A stretch of 64,000 nt of DNA. Source: Nemania diffusa (taxonomy: Eukaryota; Ascomycota; Sordariomycetes; Xylariales; Xylariaceae). Where the stretch lies: contig JBBPUQ010000001.1 in assembly GCA_038501195.1 (NCBI GenBank), positions 4,092,001 to 4,156,000 on the forward strand. The letters run 5' to 3'. The notes under the pieces were generated by a model. The model saw nothing but the letters and a program-made list of their open reading frames with translations. It was not told the DNA's origin and searched no databases. This document shows, piece by piece, positions 11,666 to 23,083 of the stretch (within the stretch, counting starts at the first letter, position 1; the number at the start of each line of letters is the position of its first letter). Position numbers and translations under genes: made by a program.

Positions 11666-14600
11666 GACTGGCACGAGCTGCCTTTCCGTGGGTTTAATTT
11701 TCGCTTTTTGGGTAATTATGTGCATATAAATGATGAAGAGTCAATATGAAAGGCTCTAGGACTGGTGTCCACTGCACTATCTGTGACCTGCTGGATTGGG
11801 TCCTTCACATGGCCTTCGCCTTACGAGATCTACATAGGATTGTCGATTGAGGTTGTTGCTGTAGTTCTTAATTTCTACATAGCTTATTTTAAAAAAAAAT
11901 TCAGTTAAAAGACTACATATGGCTTGCAGTGTTTTGCTAAAGGTAATCATAATTAATTGCTCGGTCTTGTTATATTAGTAATCGCCATAATCTACAGATA
12001 TGACATGTCCTTTTAGCTTCCTTTAGAATTTACGCATACCTCTCAATTTATGACGGTGTACCTCTCTATCGTTTCAACGAAGTGAAGACTCGGAATCGAT
12101 TAAATAGGTACTCTTGAGGTAGATGAGTAATCAGCAGGTTATGACAAGACGAAGGCTATTTATTATAGGCACCTAGGTGGCTCTAGCAGAAGTGTTAGAA
12201 TCTCGAAGGAGAGTGATCGCAACATGATTTCTGCGTGGGGGAGACAATTTTGCGATTTAGATGCGACGAGAGTTTCTTCAAGAGGTGTTAAAATATATGC
12301 AATAGAAATGGATTTATATATATTCATAATATACAGAAATCATAAAATTTTAATTTATGTTATCTTATTATAGCCTTCTATCTCGTCACGGAGTTACGCA
12401 TATAGTGCGTGTAGAGTGGCAAAAGAAAAGATATATTATTGTGTATTGAGTGCAATGTCTATGAGCTAGTGGCTGTCTCATGTTAATGGCGGCTTTGCAG
12501 CTGAATACTTCAATTTCTTATTCGGGAATTCGTAGAACAGTACCTATATAACTTTACCGCCTTTACCTGTTTCTTCTAGTATAACATGTAGCTAGAGGGT
12601 TGAAATGCCACCCATTTTAATTAGCAAACCTTGTGCTTGGTCGAAGATCGAACTAAGGAACAGCATATCTACATCGATATTTATCGCGTTGTCCCCTATG
12701 CTCTAGCTCTTTAGGTGGTCGATTAAGTTATTGTGCTTTTCGGTAGGGGGCGTAAAATACCCGGAACGAATCATCATGTAGTCTATCCCCAAAAACTTTC
12801 GAGCGACCTCACCCGAGTACGACATCCGACTTGGTTGTACAGCATGATGCAAATCCCAGCTTGGTCGTGGTGGAGATAGTAGAAAGATGATAGATGCCTA
12901 CTCATGGCCGGCTCTAGGCCCACCATGCAACCAATTGAGAGCTGGTCCAGACTCCAGGTTGGTAGTCTAAGTTGCATAGAATAGCCCAAGGCTTTAACAA
13001 TGCTTTGCATGAGAATTTCGCTCCGGCTTCTCACAGCTTCGTTTTCGTAGACTGGCCGCATTTGGGCAAAGCCCCGCTGAACTTCACAGTTCTAGGCGAG
13101 CTAAGCAACGGAAACGGTACAACTTGCGCGTAAGACCACTGGGAGTAATCAAGAAACTGACGTCACTATTCTTCTTAAGAAAGGAGAGGATGCCGAGGCA
13201 TGAGGTAATTTTTAGGAGCATATGGGTTCCCGTATAGTACCTATCACACAATATATAGTATTCTCTCAGCTCCTATCAAATATAACGGGCAATAGCTGCG
13301 AGTAACGAATCATACTCTGATTATCCGATCACGTTATTAATTGTCATTGTAGGACTTGTAATACACACTGTTTTATTTCTACATGTATTAGTGTTGATTA
13401 AACTACGCTTCACACCTAATAGGCTGTTCGAGAAGGCCAGCTTGAGTGGGGTTGGGCGGTGCACCTGTAAGCCGTCAGACCTGTAATATGCTGTACTGCT
13501 TAGTACTAATACAGGCGCATATTTGCTACCCATGAGTCTTGCACGAGAGTATTTATTTATAATAAACTAAAGAAGCAACTACGGGATGCTGTGCAGATAA
13601 TTGGGGTTTGAAATATGACTTACTGGACCCGTCTATCCTCTTGGACTCGACGTCCGGTTATTGATCAGAATTAACTCGCTGAACAGTGAAAGGCGTGATG
13701 TTGAGGTATGTCTGTCGTGAGGCCCCAAGTAGTATATAGTACAACAGAGAGGGGGGCTTATTACGTTCGTCAACAAAGTTGATGATAGAGAGCTCGGAGG
13801 CCCTAAGGGTATTGATATTAAATATTATCACTATATAAGGAGAGAGGTAATTACTCCCCAGGTATTATTAGGGAAGCATTCAGAAATCAATACAATCAAG
13901 CCTCAACCCCTACTAGTAGCCTATCTATGATCTAACATCCTCACTCTAAAGACATCACCTGACATATTACTTCTTAAAATGATACAAATAGTAACGGAAG
14001 GACTGAAAATAGGTGATTCCTCTCTATATCCCTGGATATGTAGTTGAGCTTATATCCAGCTGTACGGCTCTTGGTTCATAATACCTGTCATCACTTAGAA
14101 ATATGATTATAGAAGACCAAGCTGAATGGGACGTATTATATAAAAATTAATTACGTTTGGCAGCTATTATATAGTTTATACTAGCCTACCATCACCAAAT
14201 ATTTTAGATCTATCTCATAAAGTGGATAATGTTTAATCCTAGGGGACATTCAATAGTGTCTATAAAGCTTGAAGCCGTTATATTATCCTGTCACTCATTA
14301 TGTATTCTATATGTCGCAATGTTTCAGGACTACGTGAGTTTTATAATTAAATGATCTTCCAGGGTAAGTAGTGTGATAATCATCGAGCTCCTTTATGTTC
14401 TAAGACACTTTTAAGATACCTGTGTATCCTAACTGGCTAACTTCCACTATCCTAATATAGGGTCAAAGCTGCGACAGCAACTTTAATCGACGAGCTTGTC
14501 AAAAAATTTGCGACTAAGGGTTGCTCCATTTTTGGAGCCCAGGACCTCGAGACTTGTAGACTTCCATACCAACTCTTCAATGTTTGTAAGAAGTGGATAT

Positions 14601-15043
14601 AGCATCCCTGACTAATAATTCTGTTTCGAGTTGTATTTGGAAAGTCACTAGGTAATTGTATCTCCAAATAACGTATAGTTTAAGACAAATTTACAAATAC
14701 ATTCAATTGCAACGTCTTCTTAAACGAACAGGTATAGCAGCTTCAGATTAAGGGTCGTTAGATATAATGAAAGATTATCTCCTGGATTGAGTTAATTAGA
14801 GCTATGTTCAGAGGCTGCAAAAATACTTACGGGTACTAAGAAGCTGCAAACAATGCAACGTTTGTTGTTTCCATTCTTCGAAAGCTATTTTCATCACTAG
14901 GTAGTTTTCATGTCGCTAGTGTTGTATGTTTGTCAGCTTTTAAGACTATTGTTTGTTAAGGCAAACTTAAAAATTCGAGGTTTTCTGCAAATATATATTC
15001 ACCCTTGTACCTCCACCTTCTTCTACAAACCACCACAACCTCG
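11666..15043. other. AT-rich gene-poor region
   Basis: More than 3 kb of AT-rich sequence without a credible gene. Short ORFs (for example 12783-13061 and 14452-14667 on the minus strand) lack the composition of exons. One LTR-like segment (13699-13937) is listed separately. The composition suggests decayed repeats. Confidence 0.5.
13699..13937 (+). mobile_element. Candidate degenerate solo LTR (copia-like)
   Basis: The segment starts TGTTGAGG and ends ATCTAACA, so its ends match for 4 bases as short inverted repeats. It contains a TATATAAGG box about two thirds of the way in, and a Pol II leader-like region (caatacaatcaagcctcaaccc) near its end. No target-site duplication or internal retroelement ORF is visible. 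The assignment rests only on these ends and layout. Confidence 0.3.
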
Positions 15044-15292
15044 ATGGCGATAAGGTAAGTTTGACTATAGTAAACGGGGCCCTAAATGGCATAGACTAAA
15101 TCAGACTATTTATTTCGGACGACCTCCGTAACTACAACAACATTACTTCATCTTGAGTACCTCTTCAAAAACTGGCCACCTTTACTCCTAATTTCAGCAA
15201 GAAACAGATCTGGATTGTCGTTCACCGGCACCGAAAGCATCAACATGACGTTAATTCCCACACCCACTTCACCTACAAGAAGTAATACGGAA
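15044..15292 (+). promoter_or_regulatory. Candidate 5' leader with intron and spliced upstream ORF
   Basis: ATGGCGATAAG at 15044-15054 is followed by a strong donor (GTAAGT, 15055), and a good acceptor (tttcag) ends at 15197. Splicing these gives a short upstream reading frame out of phase with the main ORF, stopping at a TAA about 95 nt into the second exon, beyond the main ATG at 15245. So the intron can be real only in the 5' leader, or the main protein uses another start. Confidence 0.35.
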
Positions 15293-16456
15293 ATTCGCAG
15301 TTCTACCCAATGCCCACCCTTGCCCCTAGACACGCTATTGCCACTGCCCGTCACGACGCTAAGTGCTACATCATGGAGGACAGCATATCCTCAGATTGGC
15401 CAGTTCGCCATAACTGAATCGGAGGAGGTCGTGGCGGCCGGCCCTGACGGCCTCTTCTACTTCAAGCGAGTACAAGACCACGCTTCCAGGCCTTGGACTG
15501 AACCCCGGCCGCTTCCCAATACGATGGCCACGCTAAATGATTCATCCGTGTCGGGCCTAGCGATGCACGTGAGTGAGTTCTTGAGAGAGGCCTCGATGAA
15601 GCCACGATTAGACGTGTACTGTGTCTCGGGTGGTGTGTTGCACAACTTTTGTCGCTCTGGAGAGCCTGGTTCTTGGTTTGTCGCGAATCCCCGGCCCCCT
15701 CTGCCAGATTACGTTGTAAATGGCACGCCTAGTATTGTCACAGCCTATGACAGCTACAGAGGTCTACGAAAATGCAGCTTAGTCGTTCCTTGCCTGTCGG
15801 GTGGTCTACTGCACACTTCGGGAACTGGTCCTTCGGCTTCGAGTCTTAGATCTTCTAAAAACCCAGAAGCTTCCGAAGCGCTAGAATGGGAGCCAGCAGA
15901 TCGGATCGCTACAGAATTGGGGTTCATCTCGGCTGTCTCTATCGCTGCGACACGCACGAGGGGGGCTGGGTTCGCGGACAAAGACATCGTAGCGGTCTGC
16001 ATTGCAGGCGCCCGATTGCACACTGTCGAGGGAAGACTCATGGAAGAACCAGGATGTCAATCCAGATCCGTGAAATGGAAGCCGCAAAAGCCAACCAAGA
16101 TTCATCACCCTGGCGAAGTGATAGGCAACCCGGTGCTCCTCAAGACTAGGTCATCGGCAAATTTGGACCTCTTGGTGCCGTCAGCAGAGGGAGGTGTTTT
16201 CCACTTCATCCGAACGTCATCTACCCCCGACGAATGGCACATGATTGCACGTGTCGCATTTCCTCAGAATCTTCCTCCAGTGTCCTGTTTAGCACTCGTT
16301 CATTTCCGTAGCTATTGTCATCAAGAAGACAAATTCAGCGCCGTTGTACAGAGCAGCGGCCGGCTTTACCAGATGAAAACGGATGAAGGTGCCAATCCAT
16401 GGTCTGGATCCCGTCTAAAGCCGATAATGGCACCGGGGCCGGCGCCCTCTGATTAA
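15245..16456 (+). CDS. Beta-propeller-like (lectin-like) hypothetical protein
   Basis: A single open exon gives 403 aa from the first in-frame ATG at 15245; the frame is open upstream to about 15095. The protein lacks a signal peptide or TM segment. It shows a repeating pattern of roughly 45-70 residues in which a Gly-Gly or Ala-Gly pair is followed by a hydrophobic residue and His or Phe: AAGPDGLFYFKR, VSGGVLHNF, LSGGLLHTS, IAGARLHTV, AEGGVFHFIR, QSSGRLYQM. Such blade-like repeats (G-G-[LV]-x-[HYF]) resemble PVL/fucose-lectin-type and VCBS-type propellers. About six blades would fit the length. I do not recognise a named family. The start is uncertain because of the spliceable leader. Confidence 0.72.
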   Translation: MTLIPTPTSPTRSNTEIRSSTQCPPLPLDTLLPLPVTTLSATSWRTAYPQIGQFAITESEEVVAAGPDGLFYFKRVQDHASRPWTEPRPLPNTMATLNDSSVSGLAMHVSEFLREASMKPRLDVYCVSGGVLHNFCRSGEPGSWFVANPRPPLPDYVVNGTPSIVTAYDSYRGLRKCSLVVPCLSGGLLHTSGTGPSASSLRSSKNPEASEALEWEPADRIATELGFISAVSIAATRTRGAGFADKDIVAVCIAGARLHTVEGRLMEEPGCQSRSVKWKPQKPTKIHHPGEVIGNPVLLKTRSSANLDLLVPSAEGGVFHFIRTSSTPDEWHMIARVAFPQNLPPVSCLALVHFRSYCHQEDKFSAVVQSSGRLYQMKTDEGANPWSGSRLKPIMAPGPAPSD

Positions 16457-17591
16457 AGCGCCCGTTTATCGAGATTCGAGATCACTACACCTCTACTCGG
16501 CGTCAGGTGATAAAGTGACCAGACCCTCTAGGTCCTAGGGTGGTTATATCTATGGTTTGGGCGCTATATGTAGGACCCTAGGGACCTAGAGAACCAAGGA
16601 TCAATCAGTCTTTCTATTTAAGCCTTAGGGGATATATTACTTACACCCTTCTTCCTAGCTACTCGCAGGCCTCCTACTCACTCCGGACAAAACCCCCTGG
16701 CACTCGGCTCTGTGGGGAGCCTGAGACATCCGAAGCAACCTGGTGGTACTCCTAATGGAAACGACTTTAAAGGGTAGTGAAAACCCAGTAGGATTATACA
16801 CTTCGCATGTTTTACTTGCCAACTGTGTAGTTATATAATACTATACGATACCTAGGCCTGAGCTTAGATATATGGACGGCTGGGTGATCTGTGGAGTGGG
16901 GAGAGGGAGGTTGATTATGTGCATAGCTTCGTAGCTAGCGTTTAAGCGATTGTTTACATCAGAAGCTAAGCTCCGAGCTTAATTGAAACCTTACTATTAG
17001 CGCTACTATTTTTATTTTCTCCTTTTCGTCAAATTTTGAAGGGCATTCTCGCAGCTTTTTATGTGTATTATTATAGACTAAGTGATGCGCCATACAATAT
17101 TATCAGCCTGACCGTGATGTCCTGATGGTGGCTTTGTGACGCTGAAGACTCGGCTTAGGGGTGATTTGTTAACAGGTAGTGCGGCCCGGAGCGTTGGATC
17201 TGATACTAACCCCTCGATATGGTGGCGCTCGCGGAGATGGCCTCTGGCGTCAGTTAAATCGAGATTTATGGACGCGCCGATTTGACAAGCGGTCAACGCA
17301 TAGAAATATCATAGGTAATAGGTGTTGGGCTGGCGCTCAACGAGTAATTCGAATCGCGTATCTGGCGAGGGGACTACGAGTTCAAGACAAGTACGCCAAT
17401 AATTACTATTGAAATTTAATATATTGGCTACATTAAGTACCAAAGATATTATTAGTAAAACAGATTGTTATTACCTGTTGGGGTTAAATCCAATGCAGTG
17501 TATTTACTGCGGAGGTAATCTGTAGCTCCCTTGTTTTTCCGACGAGATCTTGACCTTCTTCTAGCAAATTAGACATAGATGTGGATATCCT
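16457..17591. other. Intergenic region with LTR copy, upstream of tRNA-Ile
   Basis: The region holds a dispersed LTR-like copy (16481-16688) and AT-rich sequence. A short imperfect inverted repeat is present at about 17459-17524 (cagatt-acct against aggtaatctg). No gene is visible. Confidence 0.5.
16481..16688 (+). mobile_element. Dispersed LTR-like repeat, copy A
   Basis: It shares its layout with 36533-36750 in the same orientation: a CACT-containing head, then AACCAGACCCT-like, GTGGTTATATCTATG, CTATATnTAGGACC, CTAGAG and a TATA-type A/T run. Identity is patchy, so the copy is old. The 3' limit (near cggaca) is a guess from copy B, which ends GTGACA. Confidence 0.5.
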
Positions 17592-17696
17592 GCTCGTGTA
17601 ACGCAGTGGTAGCGTGTTGCTCTTATATGTGTTTCAGCAATGAAACTTGTATGATAGGAAATGCAAAGGCCGTGAGTTCGATCCTCACCTCGAGCA
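17592..17696 (+). tRNA. tRNA-Ile (anticodon UAU) with intron
   Basis: The acceptor 5' strand GCTCGTG (17592-17598) pairs with CTCGAGC (17689-17695), with one T-T mismatch. The D arm ACGC/GCGT is at 17601-17615. Anticodon TAT is at 17624-17626. The T arm GTGAG-TTCGATC-CTCAC is at 17672-17688. The intron of about 33 nt (17628-17660) is in the canonical position after base 37. The sequence closely resembles yeast tRNA-Ile(UAU), which also has an intron. A and B boxes are intact and a T8 run follows at once. The anticodon stem has a T-T at 31/39. tRNA-Ile(UAU) reads the AUA codon. The CCA after the discriminator is probably coincidence. Confidence 0.9.
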
Positions 17697-17701
17697 CCAT
17701 C

Positions 17702-17709
17702 TTTTTTTT
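17702..17709 (+). terminator. Pol III terminator of tRNA-Ile
   Basis: Eight T residues begin 6 nt after the discriminator base, as expected for RNA polymerase III termination. Confidence 0.85.
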
Positions 17710-17901
17710 AATCTTGAAACTGTATTCTCTACGTCTATTTTTAATTATTTTCCTTTTCCAACTAATTTATTTTATTTTATTGATATTCTAGTAGACTAGA
17801 TATATTCTTAAAAGATCCATAATTGAAACTAAACATTACATTACTGCTACTCATTCATCTATATAGGTATTTCAATGCAGGTACAGATCAAACGTAAACT
17901 A

Positions 17902-19667
17902 TCAAGCCTGCCCATGATCAATGACACACGCCCGTAAATCACGAGCTAATTCGTCCACAAGCTCAGCGTTTACGATGCCATCCTGCCAGCTAACAGTCAC
18001 GTAAATCCCATGTCCGGTGACTCCGGCAACATTGACAGACATGGCGGCACTTGTGGCATTTCCACCCTGCGTGAAGATAGCGCGATCAATGAGCCATCGC
18101 CGCCCTTCTCCCACGCCCTTCTCGCCTCCCATCTGCAAACTGTCATCGGGTTTGGAAGCGATAGCTCCAGCATCGATGGCGCTGAGGCTGCCTAGGTTCG
18201 ACATTTCCCAGGTGCTCTCCCTCGCCTTGCTAAACTTGACGCGGAAGAAAGCGTGCCAGTCCCCGATGAGCCCAGACAGGCCCAGGATGTCGTCGCGCGG
18301 CAGCGAGGCGACCTTGGCGCGCAGCTGGGCCGTCATGTCCCGCGCGAAGCCCCAGACCGTTGCATCATCATCATCATCACCCTCATCACCGCCATCCTCA
18401 CATGCTCGTGCCTCTCCCGCGCCTTCGTCCCGCCGCCGCAGCTGCTGAACGGCATCAACACCGTGAGCGCAGGAGAGGCTCGTGACGAGGCAGTGGATCG
18501 TCTCGCCGGCCGTGAACGCGCCAGCGCCCGCGACCGCGCTGTCCGCGTGGCTCGCGAGCGCGATGATCGTGATGGAGCGGAACGACCTGCCCTCCACGAG
18601 CCGCGCCAGCGAGCGCGCGACCAGCCCGTTTAGCAGGCCCGTCAGACTCGCCCCGTGGGCGCGACACCGCGCCAGGATGCGCTGCAGCTGCGCCTCGTCG
18701 GCCGCGAAGAGCGTGCGGAGGTGCATTTTCGGGTTCGACCCGTCGACCGGCGCCCCCGTCCACGGGACGTCTGCCGCGCTCGGCTCGAGACGCAGCAGAA
18801 GTCTAAATAATGGCGGCACGAACACCGGATACAGGAGCTCCGTCCAGACAGTGCGCAGGACGAAGGCCCAGGACAGGGTGAAGGGGATGAGCGTCTCCAT
18901 GGCGGGCGGGAGCGCCGGGGGCGTCGGCAGGTGGAGGGTGTGGTCCTGCAGCTCGGGGGGGCGCGCGCCGCTGTTCAGCGCGCGTTGCAGGTCGCCGTGG
19001 AAGATGTATGCGCCTCGCCCGTCTGAGTAAGCGTGGTGGAAGCAAAAGGATATGTCGAGGGATAGCAGCGTATCGTTCTCCCGCGACTGGAGCCCGCTGA
19101 GCTGTCGCGGGTCGTGGCGCACCACGATTTTCCAGCCCGGCTTGCTCGCGAGATCTTCCCAGAGCACCTCGTGGTGTTTCTCGAGGGAGCGTAGCAGATC
19201 GTCGTCGTAGTGCGCCTCATCTTGCTCGTTTTTACCTTTGCCATCGCCCCCCGCTTCGGTCTGTTTATCGGGTGCGGAAACTGGCATTGTGGTTTTCTCC
19301 CACTCGATCATGCGGTCCATGTCGATTGTCTTGAGGTGTACGAAGGCGGGCTCCTTGGTGTCTTCGCCCGCGATGCCGACGCGTAGCATCGCTTGCCCGA
19401 GAACTACGGTAGCCAGCGCATTCTCGATTGCGTCTTGGAGGGAGAAAGATTGCTGCCGCAGATGCGCGGTCGATACACTGTACCGACATGTCACGATCAC
19501 TGCACGTAGAATGCCCAAACTGTTCCGGGCGGTGTGGTATTTGGCTCTACCCGCGGTTATAAGTTAGCTGTGATAAGTGACTGAGGCGAAGTGAAGCATG
19601 AAAAAGGAGGTCGATCGGTAGCTTACTGTGAGCCTACAGGCCGCACGACGTTGTTAATTGATGCCAT
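17902..19667 (-). CDS. Alcohol acetyltransferase / condensation-domain-like acyltransferase
   Basis: Exon 1 is 19667-19627 (41 nt) and exon 2 is 19546-17902; the 80-nt intron has donor GTAAGC, a CTAAC branch site and a TAG acceptor. The product is 561 aa and starts MASINNVVRPVGSQ, joined to AKYHTARNSLG, which matches the N-terminus of fungal alcohol acetyltransferase (AATase) proteins. The CoA-dependent acyltransferase motif HHAYSDG (residues ~184-190) provides the catalytic His. Other features are FHGDLQRALN after it, and LTGLLNGLVARSL in the middle. Near the C-terminus lies a Gly-rich ALSNLG-type element (MSNLGSLSAID). These enzymes acylate small alcohols or amines with acyl-CoA, making esters; the substrate is unknown. 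The middle (16-23% of the length) carries an Asp/Glu-rich low-complexity loop (DGGDEGDDDDD). Confidence 0.85.
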
Positions 19668-20739
19668 TCTTTATATATATAAACGTAAGAAGTGCACAAA
19701 TCGCGTAATTAATTCATCGCTTTTTCGTTCAATTAATTGATAGTCTCACTACTAGAGCTATTGATATAAAAATCATTTTACATAGCAAGATGGTTGACGT
19801 GCCAGTACCTAGGCTCTCCTATTGACATTTTCTTGCTGCCTATTCTATCCCTTTAAATGCCTTTTCAACTCCATGACTTCCGATCCCTCACATTACCTTT
19901 GATAAGATAAGTGACATCACTATACACCAGCAATTTTACTACTTATTTTTAACACTTCCACATTAATCTATTAAATAATTTTAATTCATTTTTTTTTTTT
20001 TTTGCGTTAAAACAGTGCTTTGCGACTGTGCGAAAACGGAAGTAGATTACAGCACGTTAGCAATATGATGTAGCATTTTGTATAATGATTTTTGCAGTGA
20101 CATCTGGCACGGGCAAGCTTAGGCGAAAGTGGATGTACTTTAGAAAATTTTGATTTTATTGGCTATAACCCCCCTGTATAAAAGTCACGTAGGTCGCGTT
20201 TATTATTTCTCCTTAGTGGAGCTTCTAGTAGAAGGGCTATCTACGTGTCTCGAGGTAGGATCCTTGCTTGGGGATGCATCTTTGCTACGTTGGACATATA
20301 AGCAGACTCGAAAAGCCATGAATGGAATATTTAGATAAAAGCCTTTGGTGTATTTGAATTCTCAATCGTGAAATCACGATACGTAGGACTTAGGCCATAT
20401 AGTCGATTGTACATACTCCTTGCCCCCTGGTATTGTATAGAGCTTGCGCCCCCCTGTGACCGCTAGACTAGATTAGGTAGGTAGAGTTAACCCCAGGTTT
20501 CGAACCCACAACCCCGGAGTCCGCGGGCCAAGCATCATAGGATCCAAAACACACATACAACATACGTATCCTACGCCGAACTCCAAATCCGCATCGAAGA
20601 GAATTGTCATACGCTGACATGTATGCCGGTTATCGGGTTCGCTACGGCCAGCGTGAGTATCAGTAGCCCCCCTCCCCTCCCTTCTACCATACTTGTTATT
20701 TTTACGCGACAGTTCGTTGGTAGGTTTACGGTTTACCGC
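19668..20739. other. Intergenic, AT-rich
   Basis: There is no gene. A T-run lies at about 19989-20002. A tRNA-like relic is on the minus strand at about 20484-20545. The ORF at 20150-20338 is short and does not look coding. Confidence 0.5.
20484..20545 (-). pseudogene. tRNA-derived relic (3' half)
   Basis: Read on the minus strand, this carries ggcccgcggactccgggg followed by a perfect B-box-like GGTTCGAAACC within tgtgggttcgaaacctgggg. It resembles the anticodon region and T arm of a tRNA (an ACTCCGG context would suit Arg-CCG), but the 3' anticodon stem, the D arm and a matching acceptor are missing. It may be a decayed tRNA or the head of a tRNA-derived SINE. Confidence 0.35.
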
Positions 20740-21364
20740 TCAGTGCTGCGGGTGGTACGCGGGCTGCGGTGGCGGCATCTGCATGCCGTGCTGCGCTTGA
20801 TAACCTTGCATGTTGGGCTGCGACTTTTGTCGGATTTTGACCTCGTTGTCTTGCTGTATAAGGGCGGAGCATGCGCACCAGAACGACACGCAGCAGTCGT
20901 CGCACCCGTTGCCCTTGATGCCGTACCGTTCGCGGATCTCGCCGCGCTTTACCATGGCGTAGCTGTGTCACATAAGTCAGCCGGACCATCTTCACAGAGA
21001 GGTTACTCGAAAGTAGTAAGGTAACGTACATCCAGCCACAACCGGTGAAACTGGTAATGGCGCCGTAGATGAGACAGTCTGAGTTCAGCATGTCGGCACT
21101 CTGCATCGAGGGGTCGCGAATCCGCTCTGAGGTCTGTCCCAAAAGGATACAGGGCAGACACCATGCGAGCAGACACGAAGTACAAGGCCCGCAACTGCAA
21201 ATCCCAGTCTGCCACTCATTCTGGTCCTTCTCTAGGCGGTGCTCGTGGGGCTGGTGGTTCGCCTCCATGGCTGTCGGTTGTATGTAAGGCTGTTGCTGGT
21301 TATATAACATTGGGGCTTGACCGTGTACGCCTTGCTCTGAACCGTACTTCCCCATCATTGCCAT
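20740..21364 (-). CDS. PLAC8-family cysteine-rich protein
   Basis: Exons 21364-21030 and 20962-20740, with an intron of 67 nt (donor GTACGT, acceptor cacag), encode 185 aa. A Gln/Pro/Tyr-rich N-terminus (about 50 aa) precedes the PLAC8 core: CSCGPCTSCLLAWCLPCILLG, then a Gly/Cys helix (FTGCGWIYAM) formed across the splice site, and KRGEIRERYGIKGNGCDDCC. CSALIQQDNEVK completes the domain, and the tail is again Gln/Pro-rich. PLAC8 proteins are small membrane-associated Cys-rich proteins; plant and fungal relatives act in metal tolerance, calcium handling and size control, but this one cannot be assigned. The frame is open upstream to 21475, so an upstream exon or earlier start is possible; MAMMGKYG is the first ATG near the domain. 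Confidence 0.8.
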
Positions 21365-23083
21365 TCCAAAGGACCAGGAGGGTGTCGGTTGTGTCAATTC
21401 GTCTGGGCCGAGGTTAAGTAGCTGTGGTTGGTACCAGAGAAGCGGGCTCAAGAACGCACGACGAAAGAATGTCACAATAGAGTGCTAGGTAAAGTACCAA
21501 GGCTAGGTCAGGGGCCAGTGGTCGTATTAAGAGAGCGTCGCAGACCGAAAGATGCACGAGATGTGGGAACAGACTGAGATGAAATACCTAGGTCTTACGC
21601 ACGTGTGACATACGTATAGACATAGTAGTAGTGGCTTTTCATGTTGGTCGATCTTGCTGTCAACGCCAGCCAGCCAGCCAGGCTGTGTAGGTACCTGCAC
21701 CACAACCTTCTGGCGCCATCTTAATTTCTCACGTCGACCGAGTGTACTGCGTACTTGGCTTCCCACAGTATTCTGTACCTCGAAAGTCTATTAGTACCTT
21801 GCATATCTTGCTAAAATAACGCCCATTAGATAATGTGTTTCTTAGGATTACCTCACTACTAGCACTTACTTACTTACGTAGTTTATGGTTCAAGTGAGGT
21901 TTGTTTGTAAAGGGTCCCGTCGTCCCGCGCCGTCTGCCTGCAGGACAATAGGATGCAGCAGGCGGCGAATCAAAATGCTCCCCGAACATAGAAATTATGT
22001 ACTTAACCCCAACATGAAACCTATTCTAGGCGTATTCTAGTTATCAAAAAGTTCCTAATGTAAGTGAACCCAACCAATGCGCAGAGGGCTGAATTTCTAG
22101 TGTGTAGTATTGCGCCTCCACCGAGGAGGAGCTGGACTGAAACACCCAGAATGGACGAATGGAACTTCAAGTACCTGCGTTACCTATGTACCTTCAATGA
22201 CTATAATAGATAGATCATGTAGGTGATCCCTTACATTACACAATTCACATGATCAATTAAATTAAACCAAATCTGCAACATTATACTGAGTAGTAGTGAG
22301 TTCCTCGCCTATATACTATTCTCATTAAAGCTCTCCCTGCTTAGATGAGGTGGCGTGGTACTATGCTTATTATTATAAGATTATATGAAGAGAGAAAAAT
22401 ACAGACAAGGGTTTAGCTTCAAACCAAAAACAACCTACCTAACTAATGCATAGTGTATGTTGGTTACAGTGCGGGCTGACGCCAGCATTCTAGGGCGGTA
22501 TGCGGTTGCCTAGTTCCTCATATCATAGCCTTCTGTCACAGCTATTATTAGTAATTTCATGGTACCATTCTTCTCTACTTGTCTCAAATCACACCAGTGA
22601 GAATCCGATTGATAGCATATAATTGGCGGGGGAGTAAGTGGCTCACAGATACTATACGCGAGAGGTACATAATAGTATGCCCTTACAACTTCCCTGCCTA
22701 GTCTATCTATTATGAGATCGACTAAATAAATACAAAATATCATCACAATAAAACGCATCCAGCCTATATCTATCATTATTCTGCTTGACAGTAAAGCTCC
22801 TACCTTTCACAAGAAATAGCGACAGTTAGTAGACCGTGTTGAACTAAGCCTCAATGCTTCGAAACAAGAGCGGTCGAAATAAGGTCATTATCAAACGACA
22901 GCCCGTTAAAGAAGCAAGCATAATAGTGAGTTCCAAGTAGGATACCTATTTAATTTACCATAAATTTAAGCATAGGTATTTAGGCAGGACTTTCTTTCCC
23001 CCTTCAACCACTAGGCTAGATCATAGTGGTTTGCAAGTGATATACCCGACCCATCATGTACACGGACACACGTGTTCTCTCTC
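21365..23083. other. Intergenic, AT-rich
   Basis: About 1.7 kb without a credible gene. Only scattered short ORFs (such as 22510-22776 minus) and simple AT-rich sequence are present. Confidence 0.5.

Noticed and set aside
12783..13061. 92-aa minus-strand ORF
   Set aside because: Low-quality composition in AT-rich DNA, no recognised motif.
17697..17699. Genome-encoded CCA of tRNA-Ile
   Set aside because: Eukaryotic tRNAs get CCA post-transcriptionally; the match is probably coincidental, and the other tRNAs here lack it.
17579..17791. 70-aa ORF running through tRNA-Ile
   Set aside because: It crosses the tRNA and its terminator; the tRNA structure explains the sequence.
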